From positions 10,521,830 to 10,585,829 of the forward strand of contig ML677386.1 of NCBI GenBank assembly GCA_007922305.1: a stretch of DNA of 64,000 bases. The letters are read 5' to 3'. A program made the translations under genes and the position numbers. Below, piece after piece: positions 52,498-64,000 of this stretch (position 1 is the stretch's first letter; each line of letters starts with the position of its first letter). The stretch is from Dermatemys mawii. Its lineage: Eukaryota; Chordata; Testudines; Dermatemydidae. The notes under the pieces are model-generated. The model did not search any database. It was not told where the DNA came from and was given only the letters and a program-made list of their open reading frames with translations.

Positions 52498-54172
52498 ATG
52501 CCTCGTACTTGTGTGAACAGTGCAGATAACTTCTGCTATGTTTGTGGTGAAGTGACTTTTACATCACGAAAGCGCAGTATAACCACTATGGTTAAGAAAG
52601 CCTATCACCTTTATTTTGGCTGCAAAATTGGAGATCAGGACAAGAGGTGGGCCCCACACATATGCTGCAACACTTGTGCAACAAATCTTCGCCAGTGGTT
52701 GAACAAGAAAAGGAAATCTATGCCTTTTGCAGTGCCAATGATTTGGAGAGAGCCAACAGATCATACCAGCAATTGTTACTTCTGCATGGTGCCTCCAGTT
52801 GGGAAAGGTGTGTCAGAGAAGAAAAAGTGGACTGTGCATTATCCAAACATTCCATCAGCTAGACGCCCAATACCCCATGGAGAAGGACTGCCAGTTCCTG
52901 ATACACCAGAATCATTCTCACTTGAGTCAGACGAGGAAGAGGATGGAATTTCTGGTCCTGAACCATCAATGCCACAGGACCCACATTTTCTCCCATCCTC
53001 CTCCTCTGAACCACACCTCATAACACAAGCTGAACTGAATGACCTTGTCAGGGATTTGGAACTACCCAAGAGTAAGGCAGAGCTGTTGGGCTCCAGACTA
53101 CAGCAGTGGAATCTACTGGCAGGTGATGTTAAGGTTTCCATGTTCTGTGACCGTCAAAAGGATCTTGTCTCATTCTTCTTCATGGAAGGTGATCTTGTAG
53201 CCTGCAACAACATTGGTAGTGTGATGGCAGCCCTCAACATCGTTCACGATCCAGATGAGTGGAGACTCTTCATTGATTCATCGAAGACGAGTCTTAAAGC
53301 TGTTTTGCTGCATAATGGCAATGTTTTGCCATCAATTCCAGTTGATCATGCAGTCCATATGAAGGAAACCTATGACAACATGAAACAACTTTTGAGGTGC
53401 ATAAACTATGACCAACATCAGTGGCAGCTCTGTGGCGATTTGAAGGTTGTTGCTCTCTTGCTTGGTCTGCAGACTGGATACACAAAGTACTGCTGTTTTC
53501 TCTGCGAATGGGATAGTCGTGCAAGAGATTCCCACTACATCAAGAAAGATTGGCCACTCTGACAGTCATTGGAGCCTGGGAGGAAAAGTGTTCAGCATCC
53601 ACCACTTGTTGAATCAAGGAAGATTTTGTTACCACCCTTACACATCAAGCTGGGTCTGAAGAAGAACTTTGTCAAGGCCATTGACAAAACACAAGCAGCT
53701 TTCAAGTACCTCCGTGGAAAATGTCCAAGGTTAAGTGAAGCTAAGATAAAGGAAGGTGTCTTTGTTGGTCCTCAGATTCATGAACTTCTTCGAGATGACG
53801 CATTTGACCATGCCCTGCGTGGCAAGGAAAGCCTTCCAGTCAGTGGCAATACATTTTCTCGGAAACAACAAGGCAGACAACTACAGGTTGTTGGTGGAAA
53901 ACCTCCTCAAGGCATACAAAAGCCTTGGTTGCAACATGTCACTAAAGATACATTTTTTGCACTCTCATCTAGATTTCTTTCCACCGAACTGCGGAGCAGT
54001 GAGCGACGGGCACGGCAAGCAATTTCACCAGGACATTGCAACAATGGAGAAGCGCTATCAGGGCAAATGGAGCCCATCAATGCTTGCAGACTATTGCTGG
54101 ACAGTGACAAGAGATGCTCCATTTAACGAATACAAGAGACAAGCCAAGAAGCGCCGAGTAGACACTGAATAG
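52498..54172 (+). pseudogene. Transposase-like protein gene, one stop and one frameshift
   Basis: About 558 codons. It starts MPRTCVNSADNFCYVCGEVT; paired cysteines (CYVC, HICCNTC, CYFC) suggest an N-terminal zinc-binding region. An acidic Ser/Pro-rich linker follows (about residues 130-175). The core has RLFIDSSKTSLKAVLLHNGN, CGDLKVVALLLGLQTGYTKY and CCFLCEWDSR, then HIKLGLKKNFVKAIDKTQAA, LSEAKIKEGVFVGPQI, SLKIHFLHSHLDFFPPNCGA and MEKRYQGKW. The Asp of FIDSS and of CGDLK are plausible catalytic residues (inference). This signature is common among unnamed proteins of arthropods, cnidarians and vertebrates. TGA at 53560-53562 looks like a CGA decay, and the frame shifts near 53825. Otherwise the frame is intact, which suggests recent activity. 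It lacks introns. Confidence 0.82.
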
Positions 54173-54506
54173 GACTAAACCATGTACATAATACTTTTTT
54201 GCCTTTTGTTTATTTATATAACCCTTTTGCTGATTTTTAAAGTGTTACATAAACAGGACAGGTGAAATATTATCATGTAAAGCAACCATAAACACATGAA
54301 AAGACCTAGGTTTACAATTTATGATTAAAACTCTATCTACACACTATACATAGACATAAAATGTAAAAACTGAAATATCTTAGAAACAGTAGCCAATCAG
54401 TTGTTTTAATTGTCATATTTGAATTCAGCACATCAAAATACATAATAAATATCACATTTTATCTCTGAAGCTGACGACTTCTAAAAAATTGTAGACCAGT
54501 GTTATC

Positions 54507-57500
54507 AGTATCAGAGCTGAAGGCAACTTCTCGACAGGGAAATGGGGGTCCAATAGGTTGGCATGATTGTGTAGTTTTAATTGCTGAGAAAATTAATGGA
54601 AATAAACAAAGAAAAAAATCCCTGTGAGAACAGAACTAGGAAGGCAGTTGAGCACCTGTGTCATTATCTGATTAACCTGACTATGCCTCTGCAGCTAGTG
54701 GATCCTGTTTAATCCTGCTGGCTACCAGCTTCTCCGCTATCCTGTTTGTATTTACATACTCCATAGGCTTTTAACAATGTTATTGGGCTGGCTCAGTCAC
54801 ATAATGCAAAAGGATTAGCCAGTTAGAAAGATTAACAAGAGACACTAACCACCAGTTAATAGCCAGCGGGGAGGGAATGTGAAAGAGTCAACAATACTCC
54901 AAGGGATAGTGAGATGCTCCAAAATGAAATCTCACTGTTCAACTAGCTAAGTAAATATACACTCAAACCCCATTTATCCAAAGCTCAGTTATATCAAATG
55001 ATCATTCTTCTGAAAGACGGTCACGCTCCAGCGACATGGATCAAGCACAGTGACACCACTCCATCCCTACCACATAAGTAAAAATGCATTAATCAAAACT
55101 ATTTTCCGCTTACCCCATCTCATTTGCTTCTTACAGCTATTTACCATTGCTGCAGGAAAGCCGGTAGGGAACGCTATGTTTTGTCATGACAAGAATCACA
55201 GATAAGGATGGTGAAAGGGGGAAAAGTTAGAGAAATATGCTTTGTACAATGTTGAAATCCTCAGGCATTGTTCTGCTCCCTGGTCACCTAATTTTCCTAT
55301 ATTTGTTTTAGGGCAAACAAGAATAGTGCTTAACAATGTGTATTTTTTGAACACAGGAGTTGCCATACCAGAGCTGATCTTTGTAAGCCCAACCTGGCTC
55401 TTTGTATGTTTATCTGCATTGTCTTTCTTTCTTTCTTTCTTTCGCCTTGGGGGAAACATGAACTTCACGACCAGTGGAAAATACAGGGGATCTTTTTACA
55501 TTGTGATGGTCACATAGATATTTAAAGTTACCTAAATCAAGGTGTTGTGAAGTTACTCCTTTAAATTGCCTAAAGAGGTACACTTGGGTATAAAAAAGAT
55601 TTTAAATATACACTTTAGCAATGCAGTAGGGGTCTTTCTGTAGCGACAGGAGGAAATGGACACTTCAACTTGGACTGATTCCTCTACTACCAAGGTTTGG
55701 GCAAAAAACCCAGTATTTGCTCAGTTCCCTAAATTGCACGCCATGTGACTCCATAGCTGCCCATTTCCAGGTGATTTATGCAGCAGTTTAAAGAACCATG
55801 TGCCAATCTCTTACTGTGATTGCTACAGAATAGTGATTGAGAAATAAAAAGGGAACATTCCAGTTTTTCTAGTATCCCAGCTTATGGCCCCTTGAGGACT
55901 AAATACCCTCAGCAAGATTCCACTTCTTTGACCTTCTGTGTTAGTACAAATTGTCCCTGAGTTCCTGCTCCCTTCTAACCTCCTAGGGACCCCAGAATTC
56001 CACCTTGCTGCTCCTAAGGCTCCCAATGAAGTGTCTTCACCACAACCAGTCACACTCACAAAATCACAACATGTAAATATTTCATTTATTTTTATATGTT
56101 TAAAAAATGCCCATCACAACATTCTCGGCTCCCTGTAAAAACATTCCTAACACAGTGCACAAAACACATGGACTGAAGCCCCTATATAATTAAACAGACC
56201 CAGCACAGGGTTAAACTATGCAAAAACTCCTGAATCATCCTTTCCAACCAGAGTCTCAGCCAATAGATGGGCCTTCCACTGTGCTCTGAAAGCCAGCAAC
56301 GTGAAAGTAAACTCCAGAATCAATGGTCCTCCACTGAGATGGTCACATGTAGAGACTGGTCACAAAAGCTGCCCCAGCTGATTTCAGTGGTCATGGCATA
56401 GCAAAGGGAAAGGTGCAATCTAGGACGCAAATTACAGGATATAGGGCTTTATAGATCACTATCTACATCTTGGGGCCTGCTCCTACCTCCGTTAAAGTCA
56501 ATAGCCATGCTCGCACTGACTTCCATGGGAGCAAGGTTGGGCCCTGGAACTATGCCCAGAAATGAAAAAGAAGCCTATGCTTCATTGAGAGAATTGGTGC
56601 GACAGGCTTGCTGCAGGAAACACCACTGAGCAAGATGGCAGCTACACACACCATCTGTAGGTGGTCAGTGGTGGTCTGTGATAGCTACATGCGGAGCATG
56701 TTACCATACCTCAAAAGCCATTGATATTTTCAAAGGCCTATGCTTTTCGTGTACAACAGACCCCTAGCACTAGCAGACAGTTCTGTGACAGCACCGGGTA
56801 AATGCAAACACATTTCCAAGCCAAGTTTCATTCAGTTAAATATTAGAATAATGAAACCGTCAATCACAATATGGTGATTGTGTTTCATTGCATCTGTTTT
56901 TAAGGCTTTGCTCCCTATTTCACATTGTCATAGAAATGTCAGTGTGCAGCAGATTTTAGTATTGACAATATAGAATTGCACTCCTCTATTAGGCAGTGGG
57001 AGCCAAAGTATTTGGCAACAGGGAAAGACTGGGGCAGGAAAGAGTAAGATTTGAGGCTTCTACGCTTGAGGTTGGGGAATTTGAGGGGTGATAGTTGGAG
57101 GAAGGAAGGAATGTGGATGGGAAGGATGAGTTGTGTGTTTTGAGAGAAGGAAGCACTTAATCTCTTTGCCACCCCTCACCACTGATAGGAGAACCTCTCT
57201 CTCCCCCAAATGGGTGCATGGCCTAGGTAGGTACATGTGGTATCTCCCTCCAAAAGTGGATGCATGTGAATCTTTTGCTCCTACTTTAGAGGGACCAGAG
57301 CCATCCACATGGCTAGGTCAGTTTACTCAGTGCTTCCCTGTCCTGCAGCAATCCTATAACTGTTGATCTGTTGACTATGCCCAAGCACCAGCCAGCATAT
57401 CCGTTGTTCTGCCAAGTGATTTCAGAAAACAGCTCTCTGCGGGGTCCTGTGCAGGAGGCAAATTCCACAACCAGGGTCAAATTCCATGTCCATGGAACTC

Positions 57501-59639
57501 ACAAAGCCTTCAATATTTGATAAAAACATGAAAATAATAGAACTCGTGATTCCCAGGCCAAAATTCCAGTTTGAACTAACAGAGGGTTTTTTCGACCGGG
57601 CTGCCTCAGTCAGTTGATTGTATAAAATTCACTGTGACAGTTATAAATCATCAGGTACATTTAATAATGCCCCTTCTCCAAAATTAAGTTAGTTATCAAT
57701 TCATTTCTTAGACTGAATTCTTTAGCTAGTTCTTCTCAAACTTTTAAATTACAAGCCCATGATTAACTACTATAGCAACTGCATTGCAATCTTAAGATGG
57801 TCACATAACAACAAAAAGACACCAAGAGAAGATGTTTACTTTTAAGCTAGAAGGAATATTTTCTAATTTGGTTAAGTTTATCCATTTGTATTTTCAAATA
57901 AAAATAGAAACAAAAAAGAGTACACAACCAGTTCTGTGGAAAGGCAGAAAGTGAGACAGGTTAATATGTAGTTAAATATGAGCTGTGTTATTTCTCACAG
58001 TTTTAACTAATTATTTATTGAAGCTAGAGGTCACTGTGCACACGGTTCTAGAGCTTTCAGGGTTTAACCTGAAGTTACTGCATTTAACTTGCATTCCTGA
58101 AACAATGTCAGATAGTGTATCCCAACTGTTAACAAATTCCAGCATTTAATCTAACACACCCAGTTTCATTTTCTACAATATGCTGTTTTGAAAGGCTAAA
58201 CGGGGTGCCTTTGTTGAGGAATGTTGCTTTCCTTAAGAATATAAACAACAGTCAACCTACAGATAGACTATCCACTTCATTCAAACCTGAATGTAAACAC
58301 TTTGACTCCCAAGAAGGTATTAAGCAGAGTCTGTTTTTTAAAATGGATTACGGCAATGAGATACACTAGATACTCTGTCACTAAGTGTTTTTGGAAAAGG
58401 AAAAGAACTATTCAGCATTAAAGATTCAGGAATGTCTGTTGACATATTAAGGAAACAACCTCAGGGGACAGCTGACAAGGCTCCAAGAAGCATTACCAAG
58501 GGAACAGTGACGCAAATGTGTTCCATTTTTACAGGCTGGCAATTTGCCAGATCTTCTCGCCTGATGTCTGATGTAATGCTAATCCCTATCTGGGTTAGTG
58601 CTTAGATATCAACCATAGCAGCTCACTCTGCAGCAATCAATATAGGGCACTTTTTATAGAAGATAGTGAAAAAATATTCTGTTCCTAAATACTAGGGACA
58701 TGCACATTACAATAACAACAACAATAGGGAAAGTAAAATGTCACATGAAATCCAGTAATCTTCATAAATATCTAGGTGCATAAATGTATGTTTCACACAC
58801 ATATACATTCACACATATTAATGCCAGTCCTAATTTATGGCCTGATTCAAAACCATTGACTAAATGGGGTATAGATCAGGCCTAAGAGAAACTAGGACTC
58901 TAATGTTAAATTACATATAAATGGAAAAAAATGTACAGCATGAAGCTGAAAAATATTTATTGTCACTTAAGGCATCGTTAAAAGATTTCTTTATGTAATA
59001 ATGTTAATATTTTGCACTTAAAGCACCACTAATCTGTGTATATCAAAATGCTTTATAAACATTAATTAAGCCTCACAATACCCTTATGGGGTACACTCAT
59101 TGACTCACCAGAGTAGGAATTTGTTTTGCTCTTAGGGAAAGCATAACGAGCTCTTTAATGACCTCAAATGGTTAGGGCCTTAGTTTTATGTCTCATGTAA
59201 AGGACAGACTGCATTCCAGTTGTACAGCATACCAACCAACATTTTACATTCATTTCAGGGAGATTGGTGGTGGTCCTTAATTTGTTAATAAAGCCTATCT
59301 CAATAGACACACAATGAAAGTTCCCTTATGTTACTTTGCTGTATAACAACATAAAAACACACATTTCCCTTATTAAGGATCTAGCTGAACTACAATGAAT
59401 GTAACTCTCTTTGCCTTCTTTAGCAGCTCCTTGCTCGGACTTAGCTGGTAACATTCCAGTTTGTACTCCCAGGTATTCTCTGATTCAGCTGGTGAGTGAA
59501 CCTGAAGTAAAGTCTCGCTCTCAGGGAGCAAGATGTGACTTTCCATTGTGGCAACCCCAAAATGCTGCCGATCATCTACAGAAGTCTGCATGGGAAAGTT
59601 ATTTCAAGACAATTAGGACCAGCCCTTGTCTAGGATGCC
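54507..59639. other. Intergenic DNA, largely repeat-free
   Basis: Apart from the TTTC run at 55421 and weak repeat traces near 56200-56550, little is recognisable. The blocks 54620-54880 and 58010-58640 are complex, non-repetitive and homeobox-motif-rich, so they could be conserved non-coding DNA. Confidence 0.4.
55421..55443. repeat. (CTTT)n microsatellite
   Basis: Five and a half CTTT units, ctttctttctttctttct and on. Confidence 0.85.
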
Positions 59640-60165
59640 GTACCTCATGCTCCCTGCACACTGCGCAGAAAGAAAGCATGCTCCATGGTTAGTTTCAAGA
59701 GGCCCCAGTCATCCCTGCAGCTGAGTGGACACTTGCTCCTGAGCTGGCAAGAAGTTCACTGCAGAGCAGTATGTGTGGAGGTTTCTACTCCCCAGGGAAA
59801 GGCATCTGCTCCCAGCCCACCTTGCTGGTTTACCTCCACTATAGAGAACATTCTGTGTAGAGCTCCTCCATCATGACAGGGGTGCTGCTGGGCCAAACCG
59901 CAGCAGTGCTGTGACCCGGGTGGCAATGCCCACAGCAAGGAGCCAGTCCCAGTCCCACAGGACACAAGAGCAACCGCTGCAGAATACATGCGGGGCAGGC
60001 TTACTCTCTGACATGCCATCACCACCACTGGGGCCTCCCTTCACTGGTAGCTGGCTGGTAGCGCAACCCACCTACAGGCTTGACATATAGAAGTGACGGA
60101 CACACAAAGAAGTCACAGTAGCCATGACTTTTTCACTGTCATTACAAACTTGCAACCCTAATAAT
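59640..60165. mobile_element. DNA-transposon fragment, GC-richer
   Basis: The run GTGACGGACACACAAAGAAG, TCACAGTAGCCATGACTTTT and CATTACAAACTTGCAACCCT is a recurrent turtle repeat end. The left limit is uncertain. Confidence 0.45.
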
Positions 60166-60871
60166 AATACGCACGAGTCTCAACTTGTATCCATCAGCAC
60201 ACCTTATGGCTTGCATCTTTGTTGGCCAATTTAATTTCTTCTTCTGTTCATCCCATTCTATTAAACAAAATATAGGAGGAGTTTCAGGAGAACAGAGGGT
60301 AAAACAGAAGTTAATGCTTCAGTAATAAGAGTTCATGGATTTATTTATGTGAAAAGAACTTAAATAACTTCATAATTCAGGGGACCCTTAATGGGGCCTG
60401 CTTCACAGAACAGCTTCATTATGGGTGAAATGTCATGCATCAGAGTTTACAAAAGAGTGAGTTCCACTGTAATGCAATGCTTATAAATAACCAGGCAACT
60501 GTTTTTAGCTTTCCAGAGAATTTGTTTAATGTGAATTGACATTCTTATTGCAACAGTCTCCTGAAATAGTCAAGTGGAGGACACTAATAAAATGTGGATT
60601 AAGCTCATCTTTCCTGTGAAGATTTAGGAAGTTGTGAAAACTTACAAAGTTTGAGTACTGAGTCGTCTCTATTCTTACATAAATCACTTTACTGTGTTTT
60701 TGCTTCTGTGTAAGAAGGAGTCAGAGAACATTTCTTTATAAACTAAGTAAGGGTACAGAAAAACCACTTACCATCTTGTATGCACCAGAAGATATGGTAT
60801 ATTATATGATATTATTCCAAATGTGTCATTAGTTTGTAGCAAATTCCTGCATGATAGAGAGAGAAAAATAT

Positions 60872-60959
60872 GGGCCCAATTTTCCTCATTTAAAGTAAAT
60901 CAGGAGTAACACCATAAATTACACTCATGTGAATTCAGTATGAAGGGAAAATCAGGGCC
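60872..60959. repeat. Foldback MITE (GGGCCCAATTTTCC...GAAAATCAGGGCC)
   Basis: Arms GGGCCCAATTTTCC and GGAAAATCAGGGCC, with AAATCAGGAGTAAC inside; the same old family as 50659. Confidence 0.7.
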
Positions 60960-61267
60960 ATTTACATCTAAAACCTAGTCAACTTGCATGATTTTGTTTG
61001 TACATATTTCTGCTTATATTAGGATTGTATTACATGTTCACGAACAAACATGTTTTGCAAAACATTCATGTAAATGTAGTTGGTTGTGTTTGAATTTCCT
61101 CCAAAATAGGATCATCTGCATGTTATTTTTTCCACATGTTGATATGTATATTATATTAAATACATATTTTACCGACACAGGCACTCGTTGTGTGTTTTAT
61201 AAATATTTTGCATAGTTGGAAACCTGTTGTTCATATTTTAGTATGTTTTCCCACGTGCAATATAGTT

Positions 61268-61394
61268 GGACCTAATTCTGCTCTCCATTACACCAATATA
61301 AAAGCAGAGTAACTCCACTGAAGTCAGTGGTCCACATTCTGATCACTGAAATCAGTAGGGTAAGAAGGGCATAAGTTAACAGAGAATTTGACCC
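61268..61394. repeat. Foldback MITE (GGACCTAATTCTGCTCTC...)
   Basis: Contains TTACACCAATATAAAAGCAG, AGTAACTCCACTGAAGTCAG and ends GAGAATTTGACCC, matching the TTTACACTGGTGTAA-centred foldback family. Confidence 0.65.
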
Positions 61395-63249
61395 AATCAA
61401 TTTACTCTAGATTTACAGAGAGAGCAGAATTTGGCCACTTATCTCTCTCTCAGCACTGCACAGTTAAATAGTAAGGTCTTTAAATAGTAAGGTCTCCACA
61501 TCAGAGGTCCTATCTGAAAGATTCCAAACAAGTTCATAGTGCAGTTTAGATAGTGACATGTTCTCTAATGCTAAACACAAGATATGTATTTGTTAGCATC
61601 AGTGCCCTGTAGGGTTTACTGCCCTCATAGTTCCTCTTTCTCTTTCACACACACACTGCTCCAGCAGTCTGATGAGCCAATTACTCTGAGTCAGGTATTA
61701 TCATGCATCCTTTCTTATTCGGATCACCCCATCTTTTTACAGTAGTTCTGATGTTACTTATAAAGAGACAATTCAAAAGAGATGATCTCATAGAAATTAA
61801 AAAATATTTTATTGCTATAATCTTAATGCAAAGGCTCATGTGTATAATTCCTAGGAATCAATTAATAAAACTTGGCAATTTTAAGGATAATCCTTCTGTG
61901 AAACTCACAGGGAGTTAAAATGGCAGCTTTTTCTTTTCAGGGCAGGAATTGTCCTCTAATTTCAGTACAGAAATCATCTTTTCCCCATCCATTCCATGCT
62001 TCACAGGGGGATTTCCACATTATTGCTATGCACAAAGAAAATAAATCAGGTTGTGGTTTGGCTGAGCTGTTCCAAATCCTCTGATTCCATTCCAAATTGA
62101 AGGCCCTGTTAGGTACAAAATATATTCCACCTCCAGATTAGAATGATTGGTGCACTAAAGCTACTGCAGAGGCTAAGTAGGTGGATGGACATATGCAATA
62201 TGCATGTTACTAGAAAGGTCACAAAGCAAATATTAGCAATCAAAAACATTAAGGCACTCCCTTTAGGATACATCTTTCTACACCCCATAACTAAATTGTC
62301 TGCTTTAGAGAGAGGCACAAGCCAGCTATCATGCTTTCATGTATGACATCATCTTGGTGTGACAACAACTTTCTTTAAGAAAATTCAGGAAATACTAGTG
62401 ATAGATGGGGTTTTCTGTAAACAAAACAATGCTCCCTGCACACGCACGCACGCACACACACAAAATAAAACCCCACACCGAATTTTGAAAAGAATTTGGA
62501 AATGTGGTTGCTTTTTATTGAATTCACAGGGAAAAATAGCCCATCAGAAATTAAGCCTGTGACATTCATTTTTTATTTACTAATGAATGACAAAGGGATA
62601 ACAATTGCGGCATAGGTCTTGTTTAGTGAATGTGCTTCTTTTGTGTTGTTAACTGCCAGGTGTTATTTGTCTTGACATAAATCCTCACTTTGTTGTGTTT
62701 GAAGCTGCACCAACTCATGTATGTGTACCATTGCCCTGTACCAGCGGAGTGTCAGACCTGTCCAAGTGTGAGTGACCATGTCACACAGCAGCAGGTGGGC
62801 TGCAGAGGAGAAAAGGCCTGTTAACACAACTGATGAAGAATCTCATTGAACTCAAGGTGTAGAGGCCTGTGTTTCATTTCCCTAGGCTGCCCGTGTGTGA
62901 TTTAGCTAGAGATGGAGCCTCAATTGTTTGTGGCCACTACTTCGTTAAAATAGGTTTTATGCACAATTAAAAAAAGCATACCCATGCTCCTAACATTAGC
63001 ACTCCAGAATATCCAAAAATTCATGTCTTGGCACGAAGACATTCATGAAGAAGAGTTCATAGCGTTATCCCTTGAAATAAATGCACAACTTGCTGGAGAG
63101 CTGAAGAAGAAACAGTCGAACAACAAGTGAGAGGGAGCCACAGGAAATGATACTTTCCTATCCTCAACATTATACATTCCATCTACATCATTCCACGGTA
63201 TGTGACTGAGTGACAAGCACAGGAACTGAGCATGGGTCAAACTAGTTGG
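61395..63249. other. Intergenic DNA
   Basis: A short CGCA/CA run at 62439-62462. The block 62570-62720 is complex and repeat-free. No gene seen. Confidence 0.45.
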
Positions 63250-63770
63250 CAGGGCTGGATTAAGGCATAGACAAGCTAGATACATGCCTAAGGCCTAATT
63301 TGTGTATAGGATGCGGGGGTTTGGGGGAGGCAACCTGAGCTCTGGCTGGTCTGGTTCAGGTATTGGTGCAGGAGATGGCCCCACATCAGAAGTAAGGAGG
63401 AGCAGTTCTGGCCACCCCACTGCCTGCTCAGGTTTGGCCTCACTGATCCTCTGTCATGATGGGGAGGAGGCGGGGCTAAAATTGAGTTGAGTGGCATTGC
63501 AACCCTAGTGCACCAGCTCGCAACATCACTCACCACTCTGCCAACCCCTCTCATGACAGAAGTCTGGCTGGGCCAATCCTGAGTGGGCAGTGGTGCGGCT
63601 AGAGCTGCTCTTCCCACCTGCTGCTGTGAGCTGGGTTCTTCACCAGTACCTGAAGGAGATGAGCTGGAGCTTTGCCGCTGTCATCCAGGCACTGGATGGT
63701 GAGTGCCTCCATGTGGGAGCTGGCGGGGTGAGGTTTGCTTAGGACCCAGAGATGGATTAATCCAGCCCTG
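63250..63770. mobile_element. hAT element, CAGGGCTGGATTAA family
   Basis: 521 bp with ends CAGGGCTGGATTAA and TTAATCCAGCCCTG (perfect 14-bp inverted repeats) and exact duplications ctagttgg (63242-63249 and 63771-63778). No transposase. Confidence 0.95.
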
Positions 63771-63904
63771 CTAGTTGGAATTACTCTACCCTCAAATCAT
63801 AACTATAGTCAGTCAAGATTCTGTACTTTAGTGGCACAGTGAATGTGGGAATTAAAAGCCTAGACAAAAACTCCTTAAATCTAATCCTGACTCTTACACA
63901 GACT

Positions 63905-64000
63905 CTCTCTGGTTTGGGGAAGGCACATGACACTGCCTCAGTTTCCCCATTTGTAAAATGGGGCTAATAATACTTACTCCCCCACCTCACAGAGCAGTTT
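63905..64000 (+). repeat. MIR-type SINE core, cut by the window end
   Basis: ACTGCCTCAGTTTCCCCATT and TGTAAAATGGGGCTAATAAT are the conserved MIR/L2-like 3' core in forward orientation. Confidence 0.75.

Larger units (their letters stand above)
51983..54506 (+). mobile_element. DNA transposon with nearly intact transposase-like gene
   Basis: Degenerate inverted ends: GATAACACTGCTCTACA at 51983-51999 pairs with TGTAGACCAGTGTTATC ending at 54506. Inside these, GCTTCTGAAATAAATGT (left) and GCTTCAGAGATAAAATGT (right, reversed) align, then TGATTGGCT and AAGATAT about 90 bp further in, so the inverted repeats are over 100 bp long but eroded. The single gene inside is at 52498-54172. The exact ends are uncertain: the left boundary touches a MIR piece, and the flanks ATAA/TTAT could be a decayed TTAA duplication. 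Confidence 0.6.

Noticed and set aside
52839..53535. Minus-strand frames within the transposase gene
   Set aside because: Shadows of the coding strand.
1..64000. CRISPR arrays, bacterial operons, rRNA or tRNA genes
   Set aside because: None seen: no spaced identical repeats, no Shine-Dalgarno-driven gene strings, and no convincing tRNA A/B-box pair read by eye.

Overview
The window looks like nuclear DNA of a non-avian reptile, most likely a turtle. It is AT-rich, carries a split vertebrate gene, and is packed with CR1 LINE pieces, short hAT elements with intact 8-bp target duplications, Harbinger elements with TAA/TTA duplications, a DIRS-type recombinase relic and a solo LTR. The turtle assignment rests on recognising these repeat families and was not tested by a search.

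Positions 1-37362, minus strand: the 5' part of TARBP1, the tRNA Gm18 2'-O-methyltransferase. Twelve coding exons were placed from protein similarity, splice sites and reading phase. They join into 2080 nt of open frame (693 codons plus one base), roughly the N-terminal two fifths of the protein. The catalytic SpoU domain lies beyond position 1. Exon 1 is a large GC-rich exon in a CpG island (about 36.36-37.58 kb). All introns use GT-AG except intron 11, which uses GC-AG.

The TARBP1 introns hold layered transposons. A 5-kb hAT element (4553-9541) has a broken, intron-bearing transposase interrupted by a Harbinger element and, near its 3' end, a second hAT. Others are a DIRS-like recombinase relic (about 13.4-14.1 kb), a Harbinger within a Harbinger (16773-17256), three copies of one hAT MITE, three foldback structures (19.9, 22.7 and 23.1 kb), a hAT inserted in a CR1 (24654-24971) and a solo LTR inserted in another CR1 (30458-31123).

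Positions 37.6-64 kb: no host gene recognised. This is intergenic DNA upstream of TARBP1 with scattered MITEs and MIR pieces. Its standout feature is a DNA transposon at about 51983-54506. Its transposase-like gene (52498-54172) is interrupted by only one stop codon and one frameshift, and belongs to a family I recognise from many animals but cannot place in a named superfamily. Just upstream are four clustered sites matching the ATF4-C/EBP composite element (TGATGCAAT and a TGACGCAAT variant). This gene and its promoter-like cluster are the best candidates for something undescribed.
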